Positions 53,885 to 63,978 of a DNA stretch of 64,000 nt are shown here, piece by piece. This DNA comes from Ruminococcus sp. GTDB lineage: Bacteria; Bacillota; Clostridia; Oscillospirales; Ruminococcaceae. Location of the stretch: assembly GCA_021201755.1 (NCBI GenBank), contig JAJQEI010000052.1, positions 1 to 64,000 on the forward strand. Reading direction: 5' to 3'. The notes under the pieces are model-generated. The model was not told the origin of the DNA. It saw only the letters and a list, made by a program, of their open reading frames with translations, and did no database searches. The position numbers were made by a program, and so were the translations under genes. The first letter of the stretch is position 1. Each line of letters starts with the position of its first letter.

Positions 53885-55423
53885 ATGGAAAATCAACTGG
53901 TATTGGTGCTGGACTTCGGCGGACAGTACAATCAGCTTATTACACGTCGTGTGCGAGAATGTGGTGTTTATTGCGAAATCGTACGTTATACCACACCGTT
54001 GACGGAAATTTTGAAAAAAAAGCCTGTGGGAATTATTTTCACTGGTGGGCCGAATAGTGTCACAGATGAAAATGCACCCCATATTGATCCGGGAATTTTT
54101 TCCTGTGGCGTCCCGATTTTGGGAATCTGTTATGGTTGTCAGTTGATGGCGTATACATTAGGCGGCAGTGTTGTCCCCTGTGAAACGTCAGAATACGGTA
54201 AGACCCAGACGATATATGACAAATCAAACGTATTGTTTCAAGCAGAAGAACTGCCGGAAACGGCGATTTCTTGGATGAGTCATACGGACTACATTTCTGA
54301 AGTGCCGGAGGGATTTTCAATTATAGCGCATACGGAAGATTGCCCTACAGCGGCAATGGCTTGTCCGGAGCGAAAACTTTATGCGGTACAATTTCATCCG
54401 GAAGTGAACCATACCGAACACGGCTTGACCATTCTGAATCAGTTTTTGAAAGAGGTTTGCGGTTGTGTTGGCGATTGGACAATGGAAAATTATGCAAAAT
54501 TGGCAATTCAACAGATTCGAGAAAAGGTCGGAGATGGCAGAGTCTTGTTGGCTCTTTCCGGTGGCGTAGACAGTTCTGTCTGTGCGGCACTGCTTTCGAA
54601 GGCTGTGGGAAAGAAGCACACCTGTATCTTTGTGGATCATGGTTTTCTACGGAAAAATGAGGGTGATGAGGTAGAAGCTGCCTTTCATGGACAGGATATT
54701 CAGTTCATTCGTGTAAATGCGAAAGCCGTCTTTATGGAAAAATTAAACGGTATTTCTGATCCAGAAACCAAGCGTAAAGTGATTGGTGAAGAATTTATTC
54801 GTGCATTTGAGCGTGAGTCGAAAAAGCTCGGAACTGTGGACTTTTTGGCACAGGGTACAATTTATCCGGACGTCATTGAGAGTGGCAGCGGCGATGCAGC
54901 TGTCATTAAGTCTCATCACAATGTCGGCGGCTTGCCGGACTATGTGGACTTTCAGGAAATTATCGAACCGTTACGGCTATTATTCAAGGACGAGGTACGG
55001 CAGCTGGGAATTGAATTGGGACTGCCAGGTCATTTGGTATGGCGTCAGCCGTTTCCTGGACCTGGATTGGCAATCCGTATTATTGGCGAAATCACAGATG
55101 AAAAGCTTCAAATCCTACAAGATGCAGACTGGATTTTCCGAGAAGAAATTTCAAAAGCCGGACTCGACCGAGAAATTCACCAATATTTTGCCGTATTGAC
55201 AAATATGCGTTCGGTTGGCGTTATGGGAGATGGCAGAACCTATGATTATACCGTGGCACTGCGGGGTGTCATGACCACGGACTTTATGACGGCTGACTTT
55301 GCGAAAATTCCCTATGAAGTATTGGAAATCGTTTCAGCTCGAATCGTCAACGAGGTGAAAAACGTGAATCGAGTAGTATACGACATCACCACAAAGCCGC
55401 CGGCTACGATAGAGTGGGAATAA
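53885..55423 (+). CDS. guaA: GMP synthase (glutamine-hydrolysing)
   Basis: Converts XMP to GMP, 512 residues. The GATase domain has the nucleophile Cys in [11 protein letters not shown] and the His/Glu pair in [12 protein letters not shown]. The ATP-pyrophosphatase PP-loop is [15 protein letters not shown], and the C-terminal dimerisation domain ends [14 protein letters not shown]. The position of Cys for the usual Met after YG is a small variation. The ATG at 53885 is preceded by AAGGAGT. Confidence 0.97.
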   Translation: MENQLVLVLDFGGQYNQLITRRVRECGVYCEIVRYTTPLTEILKKKPVGIIFTGGPNSVTDENAPHIDPGIFSCGVPILGICYGCQLMAYTLGGSVVPCETSEYGKTQTIYDKSNVLFQAEELPETAISWMSHTDYISEVPEGFSIIAHTEDCPTAAMACPERKLYAVQFHPEVNHTEHGLTILNQFLKEVCGCVGDWTMENYAKLAIQQIREKVGDGRVLLALSGGVDSSVCAALLSKAVGKKHTCIFVDHGFLRKNEGDEVEAAFHGQDIQFIRVNAKAVFMEKLNGISDPETKRKVIGEEFIRAFERESKKLGTVDFLAQGTIYPDVIESGSGDAAVIKSHHNVGGLPDYVDFQEIIEPLRLLFKDEVRQLGIELGLPGHLVWRQPFPGPGLAIRIIGEITDEKLQILQDADWIFREEISKAGLDREIHQYFAVLTNMRSVGVMGDGRTYDYTVALRGVMTTDFMTADFAKIPYEVLEIVSARIVNEVKNVNRVVYDITTKPPATIEWE

Positions 55424-55450
55424 TTTTATAATTGTAATACGAGGAAACAT

Positions 55451-55489
55451 AAAAAGCGCATGATTTTTGGTTCAATCATGCGTTTTTTT
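55451..55489. terminator. Bidirectional terminator between guaA and trkH
   Basis: CGCATGATT pairs with AATCATGCG, flanked by A5 and T7, between convergent genes. Confidence 0.85.
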
Positions 55490-55491
55490 CT

Positions 55492-56937
55492 TTAAAAATC
55501 TCGTCTCCAAGCGGTAGGCATAAATAAAATCAACAGTGGCAAGCATTCGAGCCTGCCCAGCAGCATATCAACACATAAAACCATTTTGGAAAGGTTGAAC
55601 AATCCGCTATAATTTTCCATAGGTCCCAAACTTCCCAGCGCAGGACCGTTGTTGCTAAGACAGGAAAGCACAGAAGTGACTGTCGCAGTAAAGTCTTCAC
55701 TCTTGAGGGATAGTAGAAGCACGGAAAAAACTGCAATTCCCAGATAAATGACCAAATAGCGCATGACACCGTGTACAACGTCTGTACTGAGCATTTTGCC
55801 ATCGGATTTGACAGTGTTGACAGAATTTGGGTATACTAACTTCCGTAGGGAAAGCTGTCCACTTTTTTCCAGAAGTACCACACGCTGAACCTTGAATCCA
55901 CCGCCAGTCGAACCGCTGCATCCGCCTATGAACATTAAGCACAATAGAATCATCTGAGAGAACATGGGCCATTGTACAAAGTCTTCTGTGGCGAAACCAG
56001 TAGAAGTCATAATCGATGTAGCTTGAAAGATAACGGCACGGAACGTCTTTCCCACGCTTTGATAGATAGAATAGGTATTGCACATCATCAATATGGTCGC
56101 CAGTGCCATAATGGTTAAATAGACCTTTATTTCGGTATTCTTTTTTACTTCATGAAACTGTCGCATCAGGATAAAATAATATAAGCTGAAATTGATTCCA
56201 AATAAAATCATTGCCACGGTCAGCACGCCCTCGATATAGGCGGATCCATATGCGGCAATTCCGGCGTTTTTGATGCTGAATCCCCCTGTTCCCGCAACGC
56301 TCATGGCATGACAAATGCTGTCGAATACTGGCATTCCACCGAAGAGCAGAAACAAGAATGTCAATAGTGTCAAACCGATATAGATGAGATAGAGATATAG
56401 GGCGGAATTTTTTCCTTTTGGTACGAGTTTGCTGACGGACGGTCCGGGACATTCTGCACGCATTAAATAAATTGCGTCGCCAGAGGAAGGGAGAATGGCA
56501 ATCGCCAGTACCAAAACGCCCATGCCACCAATCCAGTGGGAAAAACAACGCCAGAAGGATAAGCCGTGAGATAAGCATTCTACATCAGACAAAATCGTTG
56601 CACCGGTGGTTGTAAAACCGGAGACACTTTCAAAAATTGCATTCCAGATATCCGGAATCTCACCGGTGAAGTAAAATGGCAGTGCACTCACCACGGAAAA
56701 TATCAGCCATAACAAGGCGGCAATTACCATGCTTTCTCGTGTGCGGATTTGTTGTCTTTTGGGTTTATACAGTGAGAAAAGCCCGAACACCGCTGCTGTT
56801 CCAGCACAAGTTAACAAAAATATCAGCGCACAAAAATATTCTCCATAGCATAAACTGACTGCCGCTGGGATCAGGAACAACAAAGTGCCAATCAACATCG
56901 CTTTTGCCAAATAATGCATCACAATTCCCGTATTCAT
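55492..56937 (-). CDS. trkH: Potassium uptake protein TrkH/KtrB
   Basis: Potassium channel-like subunit, 481 residues with several membrane-pore-membrane repeats. Selectivity-filter segments are visible as SVSGFTTTGATIL, AGTGGFSIKNAG, TSTGFATEDF and LSNNGPALGSLG. It lies 12 nt after trkA on the same strand, and its cytosolic partner provides NAD(H)/ATP regulation. Length and layout are usual. Confidence 0.93.
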   Translation of the reverse strand: MNTGIVMHYLAKAMLIGTLLFLIPAAVSLCYGEYFCALIFLLTCAGTAAVFGLFSLYKPKRQQIRTRESMVIAALLWLIFSVVSALPFYFTGEIPDIWNAIFESVSGFTTTGATILSDVECLSHGLSFWRCFSHWIGGMGVLVLAIAILPSSGDAIYLMRAECPGPSVSKLVPKGKNSALYLYLIYIGLTLLTFLFLLFGGMPVFDSICHAMSVAGTGGFSIKNAGIAAYGSAYIEGVLTVAMILFGINFSLYYFILMRQFHEVKKNTEIKVYLTIMALATILMMCNTYSIYQSVGKTFRAVIFQATSIMTSTGFATEDFVQWPMFSQMILLCLMFIGGCSGSTGGGFKVQRVVLLEKSGQLSLRKLVYPNSVNTVKSDGKMLSTDVVHGVMRYLVIYLGIAVFSVLLLSLKSEDFTATVTSVLSCLSNNGPALGSLGPMENYSGLFNLSKMVLCVDMLLGRLECLPLLILFMPTAWRRDF

Positions 56938-56949
56938 TTCATCACTCCG

Positions 56950-58308
56950 TTAGTCTAAAATATCTTTTAACTGTGAAAAATGATAATCTTTGGATACTAC
57001 TATAATCAAATCATCCGGCTCGATCGTTGCACTGCCGTCTGGAATGATTGTATCTCGCTTTCGAATGATAGCGCAAATCAAAATATTTGGTTTGAGCGTC
57101 ACATCTTTTAGTGGAATTCCCACAAGTCCCGGGATTTCATCTCGGACACGGAACTCAATTGCCTCGACCTGATTGCCTACAAGGTGGTACAGCGATTCGA
57201 TTTCGCTGCCAGCTGCAGCTTTTAAGGAACGCACATAGCTGAGAACATTGTTTGTGATCAGATATTTCGGCGAAATAATGCTGCCCAGTTCCAGACCGGA
57301 TACGAGCTTTAAATAGTTGTCCCGATTGATTTTTGTAATGACTTTTGCGTTCGTGGTGTTTTTGGCGAATAGTGCCAGAATCATATTTTCTTCATCCATA
57401 TCGGTGAGTACCACAAAAGCATCCACATGACGGATGCCTTCTTCGATGAGCAAATCCTGATCTGTGCCATCTCCGTGAATCACTACAGCTTTTGGCAAAA
57501 GTTCTGCCATTTTCATGCAGCGATTCTTGTCTTTTTCGATGATTTTCAGTTTCATGCCAAGGTTAATGAGCTGCTGCGCCAGATAATAGCACACCGTACC
57601 GCCGCCTACAATCATGACTGATTTGACCTTATCTTTCATAAAGCCGCTAACACGGAAAAAGCGTTCGATATTTTTATGATTTGCTGCTATGTGAATGCGG
57701 TCGCCGGACTGCAAAATAAAATTCCCGTCCGGAATATAGATGTCACCGTTTCGCTGGACTACACAAATTAAAAATTTCGTTTTGACTTTTTTATAGATTT
57801 CCTGTAGGGATAACCCAGCCAAGGAAGTCTTATCCGGCAAGTGATATTCTACCAGTTCCAGCTTTCCCTTATCAAACACCTCTACCTTTGCAACGGAAGG
57901 AAAAATCAGAATACGAAAAATCTCGTCCGCCATTACAAGCTCTGGATTGATAATCATGGACAGTCTTAAATCATCTCGAATTAGGTGCATTTGCCGATAA
58001 TACTCCGGCGTCTGCACACGGGAAATTGTTTGCCTTGCGCCAAGTCGTTTGGCAATCAAACAAGCGAGAATATTCAATTCATCGTAGGGTGTTGCAGCGA
58101 TAAATAGTCCGGCTTTATCAACGCCCGCTTCTAATTGCGTTTCAGCGGTTGCGCCGTTTCCATCGATGCACATGACATCGAGTGTGTTTTGTGCTTTTGT
58201 CAAGCAGTTCGGATCAGAATCGACGATGGTAACGTCATGCCCCTCGCCGACCAATGCGGAGGAGAGGTCTTCACCGACCTTTCCGTTTCCGATGACAACT
58301 ACTTTCAT
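56950..58308 (-). CDS. trkA: Potassium uptake regulator TrkA
   Basis: Cytosolic nucleotide-binding subunit gating TrkH, 452 residues. Two RCK_N Rossmann domains begin MKVVVIGNGKVGEDLSSAL and SVMIVGGGTVCYYLAQQLI. Each is followed by an RCK_C domain (NFILQSGDRIHIA and ATIEPDDLIIVVS). The gene has its own promoter at 58370-58398. ATG at 58308 has GGAGG upstream. Confidence 0.94.
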   Translation of the reverse strand: MKVVVIGNGKVGEDLSSALVGEGHDVTIVDSDPNCLTKAQNTLDVMCIDGNGATAETQLEAGVDKAGLFIAATPYDELNILACLIAKRLGARQTISRVQTPEYYRQMHLIRDDLRLSMIINPELVMADEIFRILIFPSVAKVEVFDKGKLELVEYHLPDKTSLAGLSLQEIYKKVKTKFLICVVQRNGDIYIPDGNFILQSGDRIHIAANHKNIERFFRVSGFMKDKVKSVMIVGGGTVCYYLAQQLINLGMKLKIIEKDKNRCMKMAELLPKAVVIHGDGTDQDLLIEEGIRHVDAFVVLTDMDEENMILALFAKNTTNAKVITKINRDNYLKLVSGLELGSIISPKYLITNNVLSYVRSLKAAAGSEIESLYHLVGNQVEAIEFRVRDEIPGLVGIPLKDVTLKPNILICAIIRKRDTIIPDGSATIEPDDLIIVVSKDYHFSQLKDILD

Positions 58309-58369
58309 ATATTATATGCCTCCTGTTGCCGTAAAAAATAGATGATGAATAGGATTATTTTCTTTTCTT

Positions 58370-58398
58370 ATGATACCACCGAACGAGCAGATTGTCAA
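58370..58398 (-). promoter_or_regulatory. Promoter for trkA-trkH
   Basis: On the minus strand, TTGACA (58393-58398) and TATCAT (58370-58375), 17-nt spacer. Confidence 0.75.
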
Positions 58399-58439
58399 GA
58401 TGTATGCAGAATCTTTGTATAAATTTAAAGAAAACTTTT

Positions 58440-59459
58440 TTATTTGAATTGATATACTGCAATATTTTCAAAACCGTCTAATAGCGTGTCCGTTTTTCGG
58501 AATGCGATTGCCGTGCCTTTTGCGACACAGTGAATCGAATCCTTTGCCACCACACACTTCACCTGTAGCGTCCGATTTACCAGCTTACGCAGTCCACCCA
58601 ACATTGCACCGCCACCCGCCATCAAAATACCGTTTTCGTAAATATCCCCCACCAGCTCTGGTGGTGTCTCCTCCAGTACTGTTTTAATTGCTTCAATAAT
58701 TTCCGCTATGCTGTCTTCGATCGCTTCAAAAATTTCCAGTTCGCTGATTTCCTGCATCTCTGGCAATCCACTAACCAAATTTCTGCCCTTGACCCACATG
58801 GTACGGTCAGCTCGTGGATCGTATAGATTGGTCAATTCGATTTTCACTTTTTCCGCCGTGCGTTCCCCAATGAGCAGCTTATATCGAGTCTGCATATAGC
58901 GTATAATTGCCTGATCCAGTGTATTCCCCGCAGCACGGACGGAATGCGACGTGACAATACCGTTCATAGATACAATTGCCACGTCAGTTGTGCCACCGCC
59001 GATGTCCACTATCATGTTGCCTCGAGCCTTTCCAATGTTGACGCCCGCACCAATCAATGCGGCAATCGGTTCATCAATGAGGTAAGCCTTTCGAGAACCT
59101 GCGCTCATTGCTGCTTCTATTACGGCACGTTTTTCCACATCTGTAATAAATGATGGCACGCAAATGATAATGCGAGGCTTTGTCAGGTGGTGACCGCTGA
59201 CTTTTAGAATAAATTCTCGAATCATAAATTGTGTCATACGATCGTCCGAGATGACACCACCGGACAAGGGTCGCACTATTTCAATATAATTCGGTGTTTT
59301 CCCAATCATCTGATATGCACGTTTTCCCACAGCCAACACTTCTTTTGTTTTGGTGTGATATGCGATGGCTGAAGGTTCGCTTAGAACGACGCCTTTTTTT
59401 CCAATGGTAATTACGGTGTTTGCCGTTCCTAAATCAATGCCAATATCTGTTTTACCCAT
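58440..59459 (-). CDS. mreB: MreB-family rod-shape protein
   Basis: Actin-like ATPase directing lateral wall synthesis, 339 residues. Phosphate loops are IGIDLGTANTVITI and VDIGGGTTDVAIVS; the adenosine motif is LMAGGGAMLGGLRKLV. The ATG at 59459 was chosen because AAGGAG lies 7 nt upstream; the longer frame has no site. It follows recD2 by 56 nt and lacks adjacent mreCD. MreB versus Mbl identity cannot be decided. Confidence 0.93.
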   Translation of the reverse strand: MGKTDIGIDLGTANTVITIGKKGVVLSEPSAIAYHTKTKEVLAVGKRAYQMIGKTPNYIEIVRPLSGGVISDDRMTQFMIREFILKVSGHHLTKPRIIICVPSFITDVEKRAVIEAAMSAGSRKAYLIDEPIAALIGAGVNIGKARGNMIVDIGGGTTDVAIVSMNGIVTSHSVRAAGNTLDQAIIRYMQTRYKLLIGERTAEKVKIELTNLYDPRADRTMWVKGRNLVSGLPEMQEISELEIFEAIEDSIAEIIEAIKTVLEETPPELVGDIYENGILMAGGGAMLGGLRKLVNRTLQVKCVVAKDSIHCVAKGTAIAFRKTDTLLDGFENIAVYQFK

Positions 59460-59515
59460 TTTGTAGCTCCTTCTATATTCCATGAAAACAATTGACAAAT
59501 ACAATTGTTTATCAT

Positions 59516-61738
59516 TCATTCGCTGTATTCGGAATCGCCTAACAGCATTTGCTGTAGACCTGTATATCGATTCATACGTTGGTTGTTGTCCACCATTTGA
59601 AAAATTACTTTTTGAGATCCAATAAAAATCAGAAGCCGCTTGGCTCGTGTTACGGCAGTATATAATAGATTTCGATAATATAGCTTTTCATATCCCCCGA
59701 GCAGCGGCAGGATGACTGCTTGAAACTCGCTGCCTTGGCTTTTGTGTACTGTGATCGCATATGCCAATTCCAGCTGTTCCATTTGATCAAAGGTATAGGT
59801 GGCAGTTCTTCCTTCGAAGTCTGCCACGACCTCTTGCGTATGGCGATTGATGGCACGAATATAGCCAATATCTCCATTGAAAATACCGGTGCCGTTTTCA
59901 CCGCCCTTGTGCCATATCATATCATAATTATTTTTAATTTGCATTACCTTGTCGCCTTCACGAAACGTATACTGTGGCGATCGCACCTCAGGCTTGTTTG
60001 TCGCAGGCGGATTTAATGTTTCCTGTAGTGTGTGATTCAGTTCCATGACGCCCATTGTACCTTTGCGAGAAGGTGTAATTACTTGAATGTCATCCTTTGG
60101 AGAATAGCCATAGGCATTTGGAAGTCTGGATTGTACAAGCTCTACCATCAGTTCTTTCGCTTTTTCCGGTTGTAAACGCTGAAAGAAAAAACAGTCGCTA
60201 TTCTTTTGGGTCAGATCCGGATATGTTCCGTGAATGATTTTATGGGCATTGGTGATAATACTAGACTGCTGCACTTGTCGAAAAATTTCTGTTAATGCCA
60301 CTACAGGAACTTGATTACTGTCGATCAGATTTCGCAGTAAATTTCCAGCCCCGACGGAGGGCAGCTGATCACAGTCGCCTACTAAAACTAGCTTGCAGCT
60401 TAATCGCAGCGCACGGAGCAAATGCTCGAACAGCTGTACATCTACCATAGACATTTCGTCTACAACCATAACGTCGCAGTCCAGAGGATTTTGTTCATTG
60501 TGCTGGAAGCGCATATTGCCGCTCATGTCAAATTCTACCGTGAGCATACGGTGAATGGTACTTGCTTCATATCCTGTCAAATCGGAAATTCGACTAGTTG
60601 CTCGTCCTGTTGGAGCAGTAATCATCACACGGTAGCCCTGTTTCTCATAAAGGGAAATTATGGCGTTTAGTGTTGTGGTCTTTCCCGTTCCAGGACCGCC
60701 AGTTAAAATCACCATGTCTCTGGACAATGCTGTGATAATTGCCTGTCGTTGTAAATCTGCATAGTGCATATTGGATTCTTTTTCCACGGTATCAATCATG
60801 GCGTTAAAGTCTGTACGATCCGTTGGCGCACTGAAATCCATGATAACCCGAATCCGGTCAGCAATATATCGCTCTGCAATATAATAATCCGCTAAATAGA
60901 CGAAATCACGTCCTTTTTTTTCGTATCGATAAATTGTTTTTTCTTCCAGTGCCATTTGATAAGCCATCTCGAAATCCGCTTCACCAATTTTTAAATATCT
61001 GCAAGCTTTTTGGGAAAGTTGCAGATAGGGGATACAAGTGTGACCCCGTCCTGCGTTATACTGTAAAATATAATGAATTCCGGCTTGCACCCGTTGCGGT
61101 GCAGTAGGGGAAAAATCCATGCCCCGTGCAACGGTATCCGCCTTTCCAAAATCCAGTTCCACGCCTGTAGAACAGAGCAGATAGGGATTTGCCGCTAGCA
61201 TATCGATTGCACCGTTGCCCCACTTCTGATAGGAACGCATAGCATATTTGGATCGAATGTTGTAGACTTGTAAAAACTCCATCAGTCTGCGCAGTGCGAA
61301 AATTTGTTTTGCCTCAGCAGTGATGCTTTCACATTTGCGAGGGGATATGCCACGAATTTCCAACAATCGTGTCGGTTCCTTTTCAATGATCTGTAGCGTT
61401 TTATCGCCGAATTGACCGACGATTTTGCGAGCCAATGCAGGACCGATACCTTTGATTGCACCAGATGCTAAATAACGCTGGATATTTACGGCGTCTGCCG
61501 GCAGTTTCCGTTCCCAATATTGTGCTTGGAACTGTGTGCCAAAGCGAGGGTGACTGACATAAACACCATCGAGTGCAAGCTGTTCCCCTTCTTCCGCATT
61601 TCCAAGCTCGCCAACTACGGTAATTGGGGTACCGCCTACGTCCAGATCCAGAACTGTGTAGCCGTTTTCCGCATTATAATAGAGGACATTTTCTACTGTT
61701 CCCTCGATATGTAGTGATTCCGGTGATTCGATTTGCAA
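59516..61738 (-). CDS. recD2: SF1B DNA helicase RecD2
   Basis: ATP-dependent 5'-3' DNA helicase of about 740 residues. The N-terminal OB-like and helix-hairpin-helix parts include GIGPALARKIVGQFG and LEIRGISPRKCESI. Walker A is LTGGPGTGKTTTLNAI, motif II VMVVDEMSMVD, motif III LVGDCDQLPSVG, and the C-terminal motif AYAITVHKSQGSEF. TTG at 61738 has GGAGGG 7 nt upstream; ATG at 61753 is less well placed. Length and order match Bacillus RecD2. Confidence 0.94.
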   Translation of the reverse strand: MQIESPESLHIEGTVENVLYYNAENGYTVLDLDVGGTPITVVGELGNAEEGEQLALDGVYVSHPRFGTQFQAQYWERKLPADAVNIQRYLASGAIKGIGPALARKIVGQFGDKTLQIIEKEPTRLLEIRGISPRKCESITAEAKQIFALRRLMEFLQVYNIRSKYAMRSYQKWGNGAIDMLAANPYLLCSTGVELDFGKADTVARGMDFSPTAPQRVQAGIHYILQYNAGRGHTCIPYLQLSQKACRYLKIGEADFEMAYQMALEEKTIYRYEKKGRDFVYLADYYIAERYIADRIRVIMDFSAPTDRTDFNAMIDTVEKESNMHYADLQRQAIITALSRDMVILTGGPGTGKTTTLNAIISLYEKQGYRVMITAPTGRATSRISDLTGYEASTIHRMLTVEFDMSGNMRFQHNEQNPLDCDVMVVDEMSMVDVQLFEHLLRALRLSCKLVLVGDCDQLPSVGAGNLLRNLIDSNQVPVVALTEIFRQVQQSSIITNAHKIIHGTYPDLTQKNSDCFFFQRLQPEKAKELMVELVQSRLPNAYGYSPKDDIQVITPSRKGTMGVMELNHTLQETLNPPATNKPEVRSPQYTFREGDKVMQIKNNYDMIWHKGGENGTGIFNGDIGYIRAINRHTQEVVADFEGRTATYTFDQMEQLELAYAITVHKSQGSEFQAVILPLLGGYEKLYYRNLLYTAVTRAKRLLIFIGSQKVIFQMVDNNQRMNRYTGLQQMLLGDSEYSE

Positions 61739-61790
61739 AAAACGTCCCTCCATTTTTATATTTCGACATCTTACAGGGCATCTTCTACTA

Positions 61791-62162
61791 TTATACCTTT
61801 TTTTTCGGCAAATTGCAATCATTTTTTTGCGAGTTCTGTATGTTTCCAATAATTTTTTCGAAATTTGCACCCTGACAATAGAAAAATCCCGTATGTGATT
61901 TACAAAATTCCGTACATAGGGGATTCAACTGTCCATTTTTCGTTCTGTCAACGAGCCAGACAGACTCTGCTACAGGATCTGTCAAAAAGAATTGCAACGA
62001 CAGTGCGGCAAGGATGTCATCGGCGTTTTCGACATGGTCGAGGAATACCAGTGTTACTATAGGGGGCAGATCTTCTCGCAAGAAGCGTCTGCTGATGCGA
62101 AACGCTGCCCACGTACTGGAAATCAGAAAAGTCAAAAGACACAGCCAAAGAATCCATTCCAT
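61791..62162 (-). CDS. Hypothetical single-pass membrane protein, 123 aa
   Basis: A short protein beginning MEWILWLCLLTFLISSTWAAF, a likely membrane helix or uncleaved signal, followed by a soluble alpha/beta-like part (LPPIVTLVFLDHVENADDIL). No family recognised. AGGAGG is about 9 nt before ATG at 62162. It lies between rpsR and recD2, after a hairpin, and is likely expressed with recD2. Confidence 0.5.
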   Translation of the reverse strand: MEWILWLCLLTFLISSTWAAFRISRRFLREDLPPIVTLVFLDHVENADDILAALSLQFFLTDPVAESVWLVDRTKNGQLNPLCTEFCKSHTGFFYCQGANFEKIIGNIQNSQKNDCNLPKKKV

Positions 62163-62211
62163 CTGCGTGTCACCTCCTGCTTTTAGGATATGCGAAATCG
62201 GCAAAAGGGGT

Positions 62212-62250
62212 AAAAAAAAGCACTTCAGTATATATCCGAAATGCTTTTTA
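62212..62250 (-). terminator. Terminator after rpsR
   Basis: AAGCATTTC and GAAGTGCTT pair with one G-T, flanked by A and T runs, 20 nt after the rpsR stop. Confidence 0.75.
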
Positions 62251-62270
62251 GCGAAATTTATTTTGTACAA

Positions 62271-62510
62271 TTAGTCACTGACATAAGGCAATAGTGCAAT
62301 GTGTCTTGCACGTTTAATGGCAGTTGTCAGTTCACGCTGATGAAATGCACAGGTGCCGGTGACTCTGCGAGGCAGAATCTTTGCACGCTCAGTCATACAG
62401 CGGCGCAGACGACTGATATTTTTATAGTCAATGCGCTCTACGTGATCTACGCAGAACATACAAACCTTTCTTCTCGGTCTTTTGCCTCTTGGAGCTCTTT
62501 CTCTTTCCAT
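62271..62510 (-). CDS. rpsR: 30S ribosomal protein S18
   Basis: A 79-residue S18 with the basic start [20 protein letters not shown] and the core [19 protein letters not shown]. The Cys residues (CMFC, C39, C54) fit the zinc-binding form. Last gene of the rpsF-ssb-rpsR operon. Confidence 0.97.
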   Translation of the reverse strand: MERERAPRGKRPRRKVCMFCVDHVERIDYKNISRLRRCMTERAKILPRRVTGTCAFHQRELTTAIKRARHIALLPYVSD

Positions 62511-62571
62511 GATAAATCTATCCTCCTATCTACTGAATTCGTATTCGTTCGACAGTAATCAAAATATTGCA

Positions 62572-63084
62572 TTAAAACGGGACTTCGCCGTCACTCAGAA
62601 TCTCTTCAAAATCGTCTAGACTACCCAATTGTACGGAGTCGTTTGTCGGATTTGTTGAAGCTGCCGGCTGCTGATACGAAGGTTGTCCATAGGACTGCTG
62701 CGGTTGTGAATTTGTCGGCTGTTGATAAGCTCCTTGATAGCCGCCGTTTTGTTCTGCCGCACGCTTGGTTTCGCCAAACGAAACATTATCTGCAACAACA
62801 TCCATACAATAATGTTTCATGCCGTTTTGATCGGTGTAATTATTATTTTGTAAGCTGCCTTCTACAATAATCATGCTACCCTTGTGGAAATAACGGGTGA
62901 CAAATTCAGCGGTCTGCCGCCAACATACCACATTGATAAAATCCGCTCCACGCTCACCGGTTTGTTTATTTGCATATCGATGATCTACTGCAATACTAAT
63001 CCGACAGGTCGAAACACCGTTCGGCGTTTGCCGCAGCTCTGGATCGGCGCAAAGCCGTCCCATTAAAATAACTCGATTCAGCAT
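62572..63084 (-). CDS. ssb: Single-stranded DNA-binding protein
   Basis: A 170-residue SSB. The OB-fold opens MLNRVILMGRLCADPELRQT and includes RGADFINVVCWRQTAEFV. A Gln/Asn/Pro-rich linker follows and the C-terminus DGEVPF is the protein-binding tip, slightly changed from the usual DDDIPF. It lies between rpsF and rpsR, as usual. Confidence 0.96.
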   Translation of the reverse strand: MLNRVILMGRLCADPELRQTPNGVSTCRISIAVDHRYANKQTGERGADFINVVCWRQTAEFVTRYFHKGSMIIVEGSLQNNNYTDQNGMKHYCMDVVADNVSFGETKRAAEQNGGYQGAYQQPTNSQPQQSYGQPSYQQPAASTNPTNDSVQLGSLDDFEEILSDGEVPF

Positions 63085-63121
63085 ATCAGCCCCTCCATTT
63101 CTGCTTATATTTTCGTATTGC

Positions 63122-63412
63122 TTATCGAACAGTTGTCAAAGAGCGAAGTACGCCATCGGTGATGTTCAGAACACGTTCGATTTCAGCCGGAACATCCGGT
63201 GAAGCAGTGAACGTATAAATTGTGTAATAACCGTCTGGTTCATCGTTGATCGGATAAGCCAGCTTCCGCTTGCCCCACTCATTTACTTCTTCCAGAGTGG
63301 CAGAAGACGCAATCTTTTCTCGGAATTTTTCAACCAATTCCTTTGCGGCATCTTCTCCGTTCTTCAGACTAAATACTGTCATCAGTTCATAAGATTCTTG
63401 TTTCTTTGCCAT
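63122..63412 (-). CDS. rpsF: 30S ribosomal protein S6
   Basis: A 96-residue S6. Motifs are YELMTVFSLKNGEDAAKEL and NEWGKRKLAYPINDEPDGYY. The ATG at 63412 follows AAAGGAGGTG. It heads the rpsF-ssb-rpsR operon, with a hairpin (63438-63459) in the leader that might be the S6:S18 autoregulation site. Confidence 0.96.
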   Translation of the reverse strand: MAKKQESYELMTVFSLKNGEDAAKELVEKFREKIASSATLEEVNEWGKRKLAYPINDEPDGYYTIYTFTASPDVPAEIERVLNITDGVLRSLTTVR

Positions 63413-63437
63413 TCTAACACACCTCCTTTTGGATTTC

Positions 63438-63459
63438 GCCCGCAGAATCTTCTACGAGC
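63438..63459 (-). promoter_or_regulatory. Hairpin in rpsF leader
   Basis: GCTCGTAGA pairs with TCTGCGGGC (two G-T), a 9-bp stem between the promoter and the S6 start. Candidate S6:S18 site; the diagnostic bulged CCG motif was not clear. Confidence 0.4.
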
Positions 63460-63474
63460 AAGGATAACGATTTC

Positions 63475-63503
63475 ATTATATCAAATTCAAAATGAAAAGT
63501 CAA
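63475..63503 (-). promoter_or_regulatory. Promoter for rpsF operon
   Basis: On the minus strand, TTGACT (63498-63503) and TATAAT (63475-63480), 17-nt spacer. Confidence 0.85.
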
Positions 63504-63689
63504 GCGTTTTTTGAAATTTTTTTCAGTTTTTGTGTTTGGCTGTATATTTTACAGATCTCGTGGTATACTACCATCGGCGGCGAAACAAACGCTTGCCGCC
63601 ACTGTACCCGATAAATAGTATGCTGTCTTGACCGCACGCAAAGCAGCTTTATGGTACAGGCGCAGCGTGCGGAGAAATGGAGACTTAAG

Positions 63690-63866
63690 ATGTCCAATCA
63701 AAACAACCAGCAAAATAGTAGTCAGCAAAACAAGCAGCAGCAGAGCAGTCAGAACCGTCAGTCTCAGCAGGAACAGCAGAAAAAGCAGCAGAACAGCCAG
63801 AACAGTAATCATCAGTCTTATGGAGATGGTGATGGTGATGGTGACGGCTGTGGCTGCGATCGATAA
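63690..63866 (+). CDS. Tiny Gln/Asn-rich protein with GD-repeat tail
   Basis: A 58-residue, low-complexity protein: about 40 residues almost all Gln, Asn, Ser and Lys, then YGDGDGDGDGCGCDR. GGAGA is 6 nt before the ATG, and a strong hairpin plus T8 follows, so the short unit looks real. No family recognised; small Gln/Asn-rich proteins occur in Clostridia, some in spores. The Cys-Gly-Cys end may bind metal or form disulfides (inference). Confidence 0.5.
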   Translation: MSNQNNQQNSSQQNKQQQSSQNRQSQQEQQKKQQNSQNSNHQSYGDGDGDGDGCGCDR

Positions 63867-63901
63867 CCGATAACGGAATCGACAAAGTGGTATAGTGAAA
63901 G

Positions 63902-63950
63902 GATGCGCCCATTTTCTGAAATATCAGGAGCAAGGGCGTATCTTTTTTTT
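63902..63950 (+). terminator. Terminator after Gln/Asn-rich gene
   Basis: GATGCGCCC pairs with GGGCGTATC (one G-T), followed by eight T. Confidence 0.8.
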
Positions 63951-63978
63951 GTATAATTTTCCGAACGTTGTCCATACT

